Of a stretch of 32,970 nucleotides of DNA, positions 23,354 through 32,283 are shown piece by piece. The DNA lies in contig JAJZTK010000033.1 in NCBI GenBank assembly GCA_021849045.1, positions 1 to 32,970 on the forward strand. The letters are read 5' to 3'. Every line of letters starts with the position of its first letter. Position 1 is the stretch's first letter. Made by a program: the position numbers and the translations under genes. The stretch is from Deltaproteobacteria bacterium. GTDB lineage: Bacteria; Desulfobacterota; Desulfuromonadia; Geobacterales; DSM-12255. A model generated the notes under the pieces. It did no database searches. It was not told where the DNA came from and was given only the letters and a program-made list of their open reading frames with translations.

Positions 23354-24748
23354 GTGTCCCAGCTGTTTCGTGCCATCCCCAAGGTTGACCGACTCCTCCT
23401 GCTGCCGCCCGTTGCCAGGCTTTTGTCAGTACACCCGCGCCCGGTCGTTCTCCTGGCAATCCGTACCGTGCTCTCCGCACTCAGAGCCGAGGCACAAAAC
23501 GGCACACTCATCCGGGACGCGTTGACCGACACCGCTCTATCGGCACGGATCGAGCGGGAACTCTCCCTGCAGACCGCTTCACACCTCCGCCGGGTCGTCA
23601 ACGGCACCGGCATCGTCCTCCACACCAATCTCGGCCGCTCACCGCTCCCACCGAGCGTCAAAAGCCAACTGAACGAAATCGGCTTCGGCTACTCCAACCT
23701 GGAGATGGATCTGGCGACCGGCTCGCGTGGGACCCGCTACAGCCATGTGGAAGAGCTTCTGTGCGAGCTGACCGGTGCCGAAGCGGCGCTGGTGGTGAAC
23801 AACAATGCCGCTGCCGTCCTGCTGGCTCTCTCCTCAATCGCAGCCGGCCGCGAGGCCATTGTCTCCCGTGGGGAATTGGTGGAGATCGGCGGGGCATTCC
23901 GTATCCCGGATGTCATGGCTCAGAGCGGGGTGCGGTTGCGGGAGGTGGGGACCACCAACCGGACCCACCTGAAGGATTACCGGTTGGCCGTAACCGAACA
24001 GACCGGGTTGCTGTTGAAGGTTCACTGCAGCAACTTCGCCATCGTCGGCTTCACCGCCGAGGTGACGGCCACGGAGTTGGCAACGCTTGGCCGGGAAGTC
24101 GGCATACCGACCATGGTCGATGCCGGCAGCGGCAACCTGATCGATCTAAAGCCGCTCATCGGCTGCGACGAGACAACGGTCCAGGAGTATGTCCGGGCAG
24201 GAATGGATGTGGTCACCTTCAGCGGCGACAAGCTGCTGGGTGGGCCGCAAACCGGCATCATCGTAGGGAAACGGGCGTTTATCGACCCGATGAAAAAGCA
24301 CCCGCTCTTACGGGCGCTCAGGGTCGACAAGCTCACCCTGGCAGCCCTTGAAGGAACCCTGCGTCTCTACCGCGACGAACGGCAGGCCATTGCCGAAATC
24401 CCGACGCTCAGGATGCTCACGCTAACGGGAAAAACGCTGTCTGACCGGGCCAGATCGATAACCGGCCGACTGCGGCGCCGCTTGCCGAAGACCATCAGCC
24501 TTGCCGTAGTCAAAGGAACGTCACAGGCCGGCGGCGGTTCGCTGCCGCTGCTCCAGCTTCCCACCGCCCTCATCAGTGTTGCGGTCGAACGCCTTTCCGC
24601 TCAGGAGATCGAAGAACGGCTGCGCGACTGCCCGGTCCCGGTCATCGGCCGCATCCACAGGGATTCCTTTCTCCTGGATCTCCGGACCATCCTGGACGAT
24701 GACCTGCCGTACCTGATCGAGGGGCTGCAAACGCTGTCAAAAGATTGA
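23354..24748 (+). CDS. selA: L-seryl-tRNA(Sec) selenium transferase
   Basis: A 464-residue PLP enzyme converting Ser-tRNA(Sec) to Sec-tRNA(Sec) with selenophosphate, so the organism makes selenocysteine. E. coli SelA is 463 residues. Motifs include VVNGTGIVLHTNLGRSPL, AALVVNNNAAAVLLALS, and the PLP lysine in TFSGDKLLGGPQ (about residue 293). The start is the GTG at 23354, six bases after GGGAGG; the longer frame from 23294 overlaps the regulator. It is 13 bases after the GntR regulator in one operon. selB, selD and tRNA-Sec are not in the window. Confidence 0.96.
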   Translation: MSQLFRAIPKVDRLLLLPPVARLLSVHPRPVVLLAIRTVLSALRAEAQNGTLIRDALTDTALSARIERELSLQTASHLRRVVNGTGIVLHTNLGRSPLPPSVKSQLNEIGFGYSNLEMDLATGSRGTRYSHVEELLCELTGAEAALVVNNNAAAVLLALSSIAAGREAIVSRGELVEIGGAFRIPDVMAQSGVRLREVGTTNRTHLKDYRLAVTEQTGLLLKVHCSNFAIVGFTAEVTATELATLGREVGIPTMVDAGSGNLIDLKPLIGCDETTVQEYVRAGMDVVTFSGDKLLGGPQTGIIVGKRAFIDPMKKHPLLRALRVDKLTLAALEGTLRLYRDERQAIAEIPTLRMLTLTGKTLSDRARSITGRLRRRLPKTISLAVVKGTSQAGGGSLPLLQLPTALISVAVERLSAQEIEERLRDCPVPVIGRIHRDSFLLDLRTILDDDLPYLIEGLQTLSKD

Positions 24749-24887
24749 CCGAATCGGAATTGTCACGATCTTGCTGCATGTAGCCCTCCGCCTTTTCCGT
24801 GCCTCCCCTTTCACCGAGCATTCCCCATTACAAAAACAATTCCGGGGCATTAACGCACCTCGCGATTCATGTCATCATCCGAGAGTA

Positions 24888-24914
24888 CCCGGCTATCGTC
24901 AGGTGACGACCGGG
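24888..24914. other. Nested inverted repeat upstream of the giant surface gene
   Basis: An inner perfect palindrome TCGTCA-GG-TGACGA (24896-24909) sits inside an outer CCCGG/CCGGG pair (24888-24892 and 24910-24914) with a three-base asymmetry. It abuts the sigma-54 promoter. It could be an activator-binding site or fold as RNA if transcribed from upstream. Confidence 0.5.
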
Positions 24915-24928
24915 GCACAAAAATTGCT
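24913..24928 (+). promoter_or_regulatory. Sigma-54 (RpoN) promoter
   Basis: GGGCAC, five bases, TTGCT matches the -24/-12 consensus TGGCAC-N5-TTGCW with one mismatch and the invariant GG and GC ten bases apart. The start would be near 24939, about 57 bases before the ATG of the 1585-residue protein. Confidence 0.6.
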
Positions 24929-24995
24929 GATAACCGGAGTACTTTATCGGCATAGCCCATAAATCGGCATCTGACAAGGATCCCCAGGTACACCA

Positions 24996-27900
24996 ATGCA
25001 AACGACCCTGTCAAAGTTCCTGTCACGGCTGTTCCCGCCAGCAGCAACCCTGGTAGCGCTGCTTTTCTGCCTCCCAACCGACTCCCACGCCATCTTCAAC
25101 AACTGGAGCAGCAGCGGCCCGGCCGGGGCCGTTGTGAAATCATTGGCCATAGACCCGGCAACACCGACGACCATCTACGCGGGAACCGCTAATGCCGGCG
25201 TTTACAAAAGCACGAACGGCGGCTCCACCTGGAACAGTGCAAACTCCGGCCTGCCGGGCAATGCTGCGATCAATGCACTTCGGCTTGCCGGCAGCTCCCT
25301 CTATGCCGGCAGCCAGGGAAACGGCCTCTTTAAGAGCAGTGGCGGAGCAAGCTGGAGTACCGTCAACGGCGGCTGGGCGGCCACGGCAAACATCTCCGCC
25401 GTGGTCGGCAATGGCACCGACATCTATGTCGCCATCAACGGCGGCGGCGTTTACAAGGGGGCCGGTGGCACGACCTGGGTCTCCTTGAACGCCACCGGCC
25501 TGACCAGCGGCAATATTCTTTCCCTTGCCGTGGTCCCGACCTCGCCGGCAACCCTCTATGCCGGCAGCAACGGCTCAGGCGCCTTCCGGAGCACCGATGA
25601 CGGCGCCACTTGGGCTTCCCTAAACACCGGGCTTCCGGGAAGCAGCACCATCACCGCCCTTGCAGTGGACAGTTCGGCGACTCCGTTCATCTATGCGGGC
25701 ACCGACCTGGGAAAGGTCTACCGGATCGCCAACAACTCCTCCACCTGGAGCGAAACCACGACCCAGCCCAGCTCCGGTGTCGCCATCAGTGGTATCGTCA
25801 CCAAGGGAACTGAAATCTACGTCATGACCGCCGGCAAGGGGCTCTTTCACAGCACTGACGGCGGTGCCACCTGGTCCCCGCTGAACAGCACGCTTCCCAA
25901 TACGACAGTGAATGCCCTGGCGCTCGACCCCATCAGCACCTTCAACCTCTACGCGGGAACCGGCGGTGGCATCTTCAAATCGACCAACAGCGGTATAACC
26001 TGGGGCGACAGCAACAGCGGGCTTTTACAGGCCGATATACGGGCATTTGCCATCAATCCGACGACCCAATCCCTTGTGTACGCCGGTTCGGCAGGCGGGG
26101 GAGTTTTCAAGAGCAGTAACGGCGGCGCTGCCTGGTTGCCGGTCAATACGGGACTGACCAACACCTTCGTGAACGCACTGGCCATTGACTCCGGAACACC
26201 GTCGACGCTCTATGCCGCAACCGGCGGCGGCATATTCAAGACCATCAACAGCGGTACCAGCTGGACCGCGGCCACGACGCAGCCGACGACTCTCGACGTG
26301 CGTGCCTTGGTCATCGATCCGGGCAATCCTGCCACGCTCTATGCCGGCACTGCCGGCGGCGGCGTCTTCCGTTCGATCAACAGCGGCGACGCCTGGGCCG
26401 CATACAATACCGGCCTGACGGATCTGAACGTGGTCGCACTGGCCATCAGCGCCAGCGACCTCTTTGCCGCCACCAGCGGCAGCGGCGTCTTCCACTGGGG
26501 GGGCACCGCCTGGGCCGCCGTCAATAGCGGCTTGACCAGCAGCATTATGAATGCTCTCGCCATCGACTCCGCAACACCGACCACCCTTTTCGCCGGCACC
26601 AACACAGCCGGTGTATTCAAGACCGTCAACAGCGCCACTACCTGGAACGCCGCCAACAGCGGCATCTCCGGCCTTTCAATCAAATCGTTCGCCATCAGCT
26701 CCACGACACCGGTTTTCGTCACCGCCGGCACCAACGGTGGCGGGGTCTTTTTCACCACCAACGGCGGAACGAGCTGGACCGCCATGAATACCGGGCTCCC
26801 CGACCTGGTGGTCAATGCCCTGGCCGCCAACACGGCCACCACCAAAAAGGTCTACGCCGGCTCGGCAAACTCGGGCATCTACTCCCTCAATGTCAGCCAG
26901 ATCTCGACGGTCACCCCTGCCGGACCAACCCCGGCCAGCGCGGTGGATTTTGGCAAGACCAATATCGGCGACACGAACGGCATCGACTTCACCCTGGGAA
27001 ATTCCGGCACCGTGGCGCTCCAGCTCTCCTCGCCCACCATTGCCGGCGTCGACAGCACCCTGTTTACCATAGCCAACGCCACCACGGGGAGCCCATGTGG
27101 CAGCTTTCCTCTGACCATCGCCGCCGGCGGAAGCTGCACCATCAAGGTAAACTTCGCCCCGTTGTCCGTCGCCACCACAAAGAGTGCCTCACTAATTGTC
27201 GGTTCCGATGCACCGAACCAGCCGATTACCGTCTACCTGAAGGGGGGCGCCGGGCCAGCTCCCCAGGCGATCATCACCGCACCTTTGGGAGGTACGGTCA
27301 GAAACCCGTATCCGGTCGCCGGGACCGCGGTCGACAACAGCGGTTGGGGTCTGGCAAAAGTGGAGGTCTCATTTGACAGCGGCACCACCTGGACCCCTGC
27401 GACCATCACACCCGCAGGGGCTCCGAACTGGAACTGGAGCTACTCCTGGACCACCGGCAGCAACGGGACGTTCGGCATCAGGGCACGGGCAACGGACAAC
27501 AACGGCTTTGTCCAGACCAACTTTACCGGCCTGACCAAGACCGTCACCATCGACAATACCCCACCGGTGACCACCATATCGGCCAAACCGCCTGCCCCGG
27601 ACAAACTCAAGAGCGGGAGTTTCAGCTTTGCGGCCAGCAAGGGTGGCTCTACCTTCGAGTGCCGGATCGACTCAGCGGCATTCACTTCATGCACCTCTCC
27701 CTATGCGTATGGCGGTCTCACCGATGGTGCCCACACCTTCAACGTGCAGGCGTACGACGGCATCCCCCCGGCGCCCGGAAACAAGGAGACCACGCCGCAA
27801 AACTACACCTGGACCGTGGATACGGTCCCGCCCACCACTACCATCTCCGGCAAACCGGCCGCATTCACCCAGTCGAACATGGCCACGCTCGTCTTTGCCG

Positions 27901-29753
27901 CCAACAAACCCTCAACCTACTCCTGCACGTTTGACGGCGGGGCGGCCGCCCCCTGTTCGAGCCCTTACGGCAAAGGCCCGTTGGCGGAAGGAAGCCACTC
28001 CTTCACGGTCCAGGCCATCGACCAGGCGGGCAATCAGGAGATAACCCCAACCTCGTATACCTGGATCGTGGACACGATCAAACCGACTTCGACCATCGCT
28101 GCAATGCCGGCCCAGCTCACCGGAGCGACCTACTCCTTTACCGGCACGGCCAGCGATGGCGGCTCAGGGGTCAGCCTGGTGGAGGTCTCTTTCGGTGGGA
28201 GCAACTGGTACCCGGCAACCGACACCGCTGTCGGCCCGGCCCTCCCCTGGTCGAGCTGGAACTACCTCTGGACCCTGCCGATAAACGGCACCTACACGCT
28301 GCAGGTCCGCTCGACGGATAAGGCCGGAAATCAACAACAGACGCCGGCAAGCGCCAACTTCAACGTTGCCAACCCCCTGCCCACGCTGGCCATCACCGCC
28401 CCGGGCAACAACGCATTAGTCGGCAGTGCCTCCACACGGGTCATTAACGGAACAGCTGCGCCCAATTCCGGTGGTCTCCCGCTGCAGAAGGTCCAGGTGA
28501 CCATTTTCCCGACAACAAACCCGCCGGGAACGCTCTCCTGGACGAATGCCATCGGCGCCGCAACCTGGAGCTACAACTGGACACTGCCCACAGACGGGCT
28601 CTATACCGTCCAGGCGCAGGCCCTGGACAGCGCAGGGAATCCTTTTGCCGTCGCCAGCAACAACGTGACAGTGGACGTCACACCGCCAACGTCGACCATC
28701 GCGCCCGCCAACAACTATCAGCGGGGCAACCGTATCGCCCTCACCGGAACGGCGGACGACAACCTCACCGGCGTCAGGCAGGTGGACATCATCGTAACCG
28801 ACAACTCAAACGCCACGACCACGACACCGGCCGCCTACAACTCCGTTACCAAGTCCTGGAGCTTCACCAGCGGCATCCTGACCGACGGCTCCTACCGCAT
28901 TCAGTCCCGCGCCACCGACAACGCAGGCAATCAGCAAGGCATCCCGGCCAACGTGACCATAACTCTGGACAACATGCCGCCCGTCACGACCCTGACCGGA
29001 AAGCCTCCCTCTCTCACCAACTCTCCGGCCCCGACGTTCACCTTTGCGGCAAACGAGACGGCCACCTATGCCTGCACCCTGGACGGCGCAGCCAGCTCCT
29101 GCACCAGCCCAAAGGGCTACACCGGGTTGACAACCGGCTCCCATACCTTCTCGGTGCAGGCAACCGACCTTGCCGGCAACATCGAGCCGACCCCTGCCAC
29201 GTACACCTGGTTCGTCGACCTGGTTCCCCCGGTCGTTACCGCTGTTACCCCGCCCGACGGCAGCAAACGGATCAGCGTCACGGGGAGCCCGATTACGGTA
29301 AAATTCAGCAAGGACCTGGACCGGGCAACGGTCACTGCCGCCACCCTCACCCTCGCCGACACCATCACCGGCAATACGGCGGTCGGCACTGTCAGCTACG
29401 ATGCACCGACAAGGACCGTCATGTTCACCCAGACGGGAAAATTGAGTTACACCACCTCTTACAGAGCAACGATCAATGGCATGGCAGACCTGGCCGGCAA
29501 CACACTGGTGCCATTCAGTTGGGCGTTCAGCACCGACCCTGACGGAGATTTCAACCTGGATGGCCGGGTCGACATAGCCGACGCCCTCGAATGTCTCAAA
29601 GTGGCAGTCGGCCGCCAGACCCCGACGGCAGCCCAGCTGTTGCACGGCGACGTCGGACCGTTGCAGGGCGGCAAGCCGCAGCCGGACGGAAAGATCGATA
29701 TCAGCGACGCGGTTGTCATTCTTGAGAAAGTGGTGGGTATTTCCACCTGGTAA
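24996..29753 (+). CDS. Large secreted protein: beta-propeller repeats, Ig-like domains, C-terminal dockerin-like module
   Basis: A 1585-residue exported protein with a signal peptide (about 1-32, cleavage near SHA). Residues about 60-635 hold 14 repeats of roughly 42 residues, each with YAGT-x-GGGVFKS and TTW-type strands, like photosystem-assembly/BNR-type propeller blades; two seven-blade propellers would fit. Then a choice-of-anchor-D (ASPM/SPD-2/Hydin-like) domain (about 644-752), six or seven Ig-like modules (about 756-1408), several with paired Cys and GxHTFxVxAxD, an SbsA-type Ig domain (about 1410-1515), and a dockerin-like C-terminus with two Ca-binding loops, DGDFNLDGRVDIADA and PDGKIDISDAVVI. 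It is probably surface-located and sigma-54-controlled. The cohesin-like partner is next door. Enzyme activity is not evident. Confidence 0.85.
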   Translation: MQTTLSKFLSRLFPPAATLVALLFCLPTDSHAIFNNWSSSGPAGAVVKSLAIDPATPTTIYAGTANAGVYKSTNGGSTWNSANSGLPGNAAINALRLAGSSLYAGSQGNGLFKSSGGASWSTVNGGWAATANISAVVGNGTDIYVAINGGGVYKGAGGTTWVSLNATGLTSGNILSLAVVPTSPATLYAGSNGSGAFRSTDDGATWASLNTGLPGSSTITALAVDSSATPFIYAGTDLGKVYRIANNSSTWSETTTQPSSGVAISGIVTKGTEIYVMTAGKGLFHSTDGGATWSPLNSTLPNTTVNALALDPISTFNLYAGTGGGIFKSTNSGITWGDSNSGLLQADIRAFAINPTTQSLVYAGSAGGGVFKSSNGGAAWLPVNTGLTNTFVNALAIDSGTPSTLYAATGGGIFKTINSGTSWTAATTQPTTLDVRALVIDPGNPATLYAGTAGGGVFRSINSGDAWAAYNTGLTDLNVVALAISASDLFAATSGSGVFHWGGTAWAAVNSGLTSSIMNALAIDSATPTTLFAGTNTAGVFKTVNSATTWNAANSGISGLSIKSFAISSTTPVFVTAGTNGGGVFFTTNGGTSWTAMNTGLPDLVVNALAANTATTKKVYAGSANSGIYSLNVSQISTVTPAGPTPASAVDFGKTNIGDTNGIDFTLGNSGTVALQLSSPTIAGVDSTLFTIANATTGSPCGSFPLTIAAGGSCTIKVNFAPLSVATTKSASLIVGSDAPNQPITVYLKGGAGPAPQAIITAPLGGTVRNPYPVAGTAVDNSGWGLAKVEVSFDSGTTWTPATITPAGAPNWNWSYSWTTGSNGTFGIRARATDNNGFVQTNFTGLTKTVTIDNTPPVTTISAKPPAPDKLKSGSFSFAASKGGSTFECRIDSAAFTSCTSPYAYGGLTDGAHTFNVQAYDGIPPAPGNKETTPQNYTWTVDTVPPTTTISGKPAAFTQSNMATLVFAANKPSTYSCTFDGGAAAPCSSPYGKGPLAEGSHSFTVQAIDQAGNQEITPTSYTWIVDTIKPTSTIAAMPAQLTGATYSFTGTASDGGSGVSLVEVSFGGSNWYPATDTAVGPALPWSSWNYLWTLPINGTYTLQVRSTDKAGNQQQTPASANFNVANPLPTLAITAPGNNALVGSASTRVINGTAAPNSGGLPLQKVQVTIFPTTNPPGTLSWTNAIGAATWSYNWTLPTDGLYTVQAQALDSAGNPFAVASNNVTVDVTPPTSTIAPANNYQRGNRIALTGTADDNLTGVRQVDIIVTDNSNATTTTPAAYNSVTKSWSFTSGILTDGSYRIQSRATDNAGNQQGIPANVTITLDNMPPVTTLTGKPPSLTNSPAPTFTFAANETATYACTLDGAASSCTSPKGYTGLTTGSHTFSVQATDLAGNIEPTPATYTWFVDLVPPVVTAVTPPDGSKRISVTGSPITVKFSKDLDRATVTAATLTLADTITGNTAVGTVSYDAPTRTVMFTQTGKLSYTTSYRATINGMADLAGNTLVPFSWAFSTDPDGDFNLDGRVDIADALECLKVAVGRQTPTAAQLLHGDVGPLQGGKPQPDGKIDISDAVVILEKVVGISTW

Positions 29754-29787
29754 CAGCTGTATGAATTGCGAAACGGAGTGGTTATTT

Positions 29788-31002
29788 ATGAGAGTGACGA
29801 AATCATGCGCAGGGCAGGGCATGCTACTGCTCCTGCTGACCCTTATTCTATCCGGTTGCGGTGGTGGTGGCAGCACGAGCGGCACCGTTGCCAATGCACC
29901 GGCGACAACCACCCTGAGCGGCGTGGCAGCCAAAGGGATCATCAAGGGGGGAACCATCAGTGTCTACCTTGTTCCCCCTTCAGGCGACATCACCCAGAAG
30001 AGCCGTATTGTGCCTGACCTCACAACCGATACGGTCAACGGCACCTTCAGTGTCAATATCGGCACCAGTACCGGCCTGATCCTGCTTGAGGCAAGCGGAG
30101 ATTACATCGACGAGTCCGACGGCAGCAAACAGACGGTAACCGGCCTCCGCTCCGCCTTCGTGATCGGTAACGGCGGCGGGGTCGTTCCTGCGGCCATAAC
30201 ACCGCTCACGGAAACAGCCGTACAGACCGCACTGACTACCAATGGCCAGATCGGGACAAACCTGACGCAAGGCGCCATTACCGCTGCCAACACCCTTGTT
30301 TCCGACCTCTTCCAGTTCGACATCCTCGCCACCCAGCCGGTCGAGCCTCTCAACATTGCCATGAACGCGGCCACCCAGGCCCAGCGGGATTACACACTTG
30401 CCCTTGCTGCCATTGCCAAGCAAAGCAAGACCAGTACCCTCGGCGGGGTGATTAACGGTTACCGCAGCGACCTCTCCTCGATAAAGCGCCTGTCCCAGGC
30501 CAGCGTGGACGGTTTCAGGAAGGGGCTCACCGACTTTTTGGGTGACAGCACATACAATAAGACCGGCATCTCGTCCGTCACCTCTGGCCTCAGCCAGGTC
30601 GGCTACTATACCACCACCCTCAAGCTGGGCGCCACCGGCCAATTCGCCACCGGGACCATCATCCGCGGGGTCCAACTGACGCTCAATCTCCCCCCGGGGA
30701 TCTCGATCAGGGCGGATTCCGGAGGAATTCCGCTTGATGGAATCATCACCGCTTCCGGAGTCGCCGCCAACGGCTCATACTTCATTCCGGCAAAATACGA
30801 CGCCACGGCACGCACGCTGAGCGTTGCCCTGATCAACAGCAACGGCTTCGGCAGCGGCGAGTTTGCCACCATCAAGCTGCTGACCGCGTCGAACGTTGTC
30901 CCCACGGTCAGCAGCTTCACGGTCACCAATACCAAAGTAGTCACCCAAGGGGGAGCCGACATCACCGGCATGACGACCATCTACCCCACCCTGTCGCAAT
31001 AA
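29788..31002 (+). CDS. Lipoprotein with a cohesin-like C-terminal domain
   Basis: A 404-residue lipoprotein (signal MRVTKSCAGQ, lipobox LSGC, followed by Gly/Ser-rich linker), so it is anchored by lipid, likely at the outer membrane. The middle (about 40-270) is Thr/Ala-rich with no clear family. The C-terminal 130 residues (about 272-404) resemble cohesin: the strand LTLNLPPGISIRA, TLSVALINSNGFGSGEFATI, and a final SFTVTNTKVV before Asp/Gly turns, as in cohesin type I folds. This suits binding to the dockerin-like end of the preceding gene. The start is the ATG at 29788 (not 29713 or 29761) to keep the signal peptide at the N-terminus. It ends in a terminator at 31021-31054. The cohesin match is by eye. 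Confidence 0.75.
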   Translation: MRVTKSCAGQGMLLLLLTLILSGCGGGGSTSGTVANAPATTTLSGVAAKGIIKGGTISVYLVPPSGDITQKSRIVPDLTTDTVNGTFSVNIGTSTGLILLEASGDYIDESDGSKQTVTGLRSAFVIGNGGGVVPAAITPLTETAVQTALTTNGQIGTNLTQGAITAANTLVSDLFQFDILATQPVEPLNIAMNAATQAQRDYTLALAAIAKQSKTSTLGGVINGYRSDLSSIKRLSQASVDGFRKGLTDFLGDSTYNKTGISSVTSGLSQVGYYTTTLKLGATGQFATGTIIRGVQLTLNLPPGISIRADSGGIPLDGIITASGVAANGSYFIPAKYDATARTLSVALINSNGFGSGEFATIKLLTASNVVPTVSSFTVTNTKVVTQGGADITGMTTIYPTLSQ

Positions 31003-31020
31003 GAATCCACTTTTCATGAA

Positions 31021-31054
31021 AAAAGGGGCTGCGCCTTCCGGCACAGCCCCTTTT
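31021..31054. terminator. Bidirectional terminator
   Basis: A 15-bp stem with one mismatch (31021-31035 with 31040-31054) and TTCC loop, flanked by A and T runs. It separates the cohesin-like lipoprotein gene (+) from the converging barrel gene (-). Confidence 0.85.
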
Positions 31055-31076
31055 GCTTGCGCGCTGTTCAAAGAGA

Positions 31077-31721
31077 TCAAAAGGAGTACTTCAGCCCCAA
31101 GCTCATGACCATGCCGCCGAACTCCCATTTCTGCTTGGTCCGGCTGAGGGTTGTTGGGTCGGTCAACTCGATCTCCGGCCTGGCGGAAAACCACTTGAAA
31201 CCGGCGCCCGCTGTCCAACGTTCGGAAATCTTGAAATCGGCGTCGGCAACCACCTGATACCCCAGTGCCGCTCCGTGATTGCTTTCCGAAACATTGTTCG
31301 CCGGCGTTGTCTGGTCGTTGAGCGTGCTGTTGATGAGGCCGAAATAGTAGCCGATACCGGCGCCGCCAGAGAGAACAATCTTCTCGAAGTCGAGAATCCC
31401 CTTGGCGGTCAGGGTGACCGGTACCCCGTAGGCGGTCCTGTCCACGACACGACTTGCCCTGGTCTCTTTTCCCGACGTCGTGTAGAACCCGGTCCCTATT
31501 TCAAAGGCCACATACGGCTCCGGCCGGTAGCCGGCAGCCAGATCAAGGCTGTAGCCGGTGTCAAAGAATTTGAACCCCTTATAGTCGGCGCCATCCCTGC
31601 CATTGGGGAGGAATATCCCGCCCTTGGCCGAGAAGTAGGAGCTGTCGGCCGCAAACGCAGGCATGGCATAGAGAAGAGCGGCAGATACTGCAACGGCAGC
31701 AATGGTTGTCCTGTTAATCAT
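31077..31721 (-). CDS. Outer-membrane beta-barrel protein
   Basis: A 214-residue exported protein with a Sec signal peptide (MINRTTIAAV..., cleavage near AFA at residue 23). The mature part is built of alternating aromatic/aliphatic strands such as YSLDLAAGYRPEPYVAFEIG and GGAGIGYYFG, and ends with a terminal aromatic residue (LGLKYSF), the usual BAM-targeting signature of outer-membrane barrels (OmpA-like or eight-strand type). The start at 31721 is chosen for the signal peptide; the frame extends to 31805. It lies 13 bases after the FlgO-like gene, so it is third in a minus-strand operon. Function unknown. Confidence 0.82.
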   Translation of the reverse strand: MINRTTIAAVAVSAALLYAMPAFAADSSYFSAKGGIFLPNGRDGADYKGFKFFDTGYSLDLAAGYRPEPYVAFEIGTGFYTTSGKETRASRVVDRTAYGVPVTLTAKGILDFEKIVLSGGAGIGYYFGLINSTLNDQTTPANNVSESNHGAALGYQVVADADFKISERWTAGAGFKWFSARPEIELTDPTTLSRTKQKWEFGGMVMSLGLKYSF

Positions 31722-31734
31722 AATTGCACCGGTC

Positions 31735-32283
31735 CTATCTGGTATTGCCCCACAAAAGGGCTCTGATATCCCCATCGATGGGAAGTGCATAGTCATGGGC
31801 GGCAATCACGTGATTGTCGCCTGCCCCCACCAGCTTGATATCCACGAAGAGGTTGCTCATGGAAGGGGCATAGGTGCCGACGAGCACGGCCTGGGCCTGG
31901 TGATTGCGGGAGATCTCCTTCACCTCGCGGGAGAGGAGGAGTTCGCCGGCACCCTCCTTGACAAAGATGCTCCCCCTGAGCTTGAGCTCAATGACACTGT
32001 AGCCGTTCATGGTGAGCCGCGTGGAGAGCTGCTCCGATATGGCGCGACCCAACCGGGAACTCTGCAGGTCGTCGATGTTTACCAGGCTGGCCACAATGAT
32101 CGGTTGCTGCCGGTCCAGTCCCCTGGTGGGGGGTATGCTGGCCAGCAACCGGTCGACGGCAGTGTGGCTGGCCGTAATGAGGCGCGCATCGGCAGCATAC
32201 GATGGCGGCTCGATCTGACGCGAGAAGAGCGCGCAGCCGCTCACCATGAGAAGTACCGACAATAGTAGCAAAAACCTTTTCAC
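31735..32283 (-). CDS. FlgO-family lipoprotein
   Basis: A 182-residue lipoprotein (MKRFLLLLSVLLMVSGC, lipobox VSGC) with a FlgO-like domain from about residue 38. Its IIVASLVNIDDLQSSRLGRAISEQLSTRL segment matches the FlgO pattern of strand then Ser-Arg-Leu-Gly helix. In Vibrio, FlgO is an outer-membrane protein needed for flagellar stability. Here no flagellar genes are near, so the role may differ. The start is GTG at 32283, four bases overlapping the preceding stop (32280-32283), which indicates translational coupling. The barrel protein follows after 13 bases. Confidence 0.78.
   Translation of the reverse strand: MKRFLLLLSVLLMVSGCALFSRQIEPPSYAADARLITASHTAVDRLLASIPPTRGLDRQQPIIVASLVNIDDLQSSRLGRAISEQLSTRLTMNGYSVIELKLRGSIFVKEGAGELLLSREVKEISRNHQAQAVLVGTYAPSMSNLFVDIKLVGAGDNHVIAAHDYALPIDGDIRALLWGNTR

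Noticed and set aside
22627-23661. A 344-codon minus-strand open frame
   Set aside because: It mirrors the GntR regulator and the start of selA, both with clear motifs. It is a shadow frame.
24840-24990. A cyclic-dinucleotide (GEMM) riboswitch in the leader of the giant gene
   Set aside because: I looked for the conserved GEMM core and did not find it; the visible structures fit a palindrome and a sigma-54 promoter instead.
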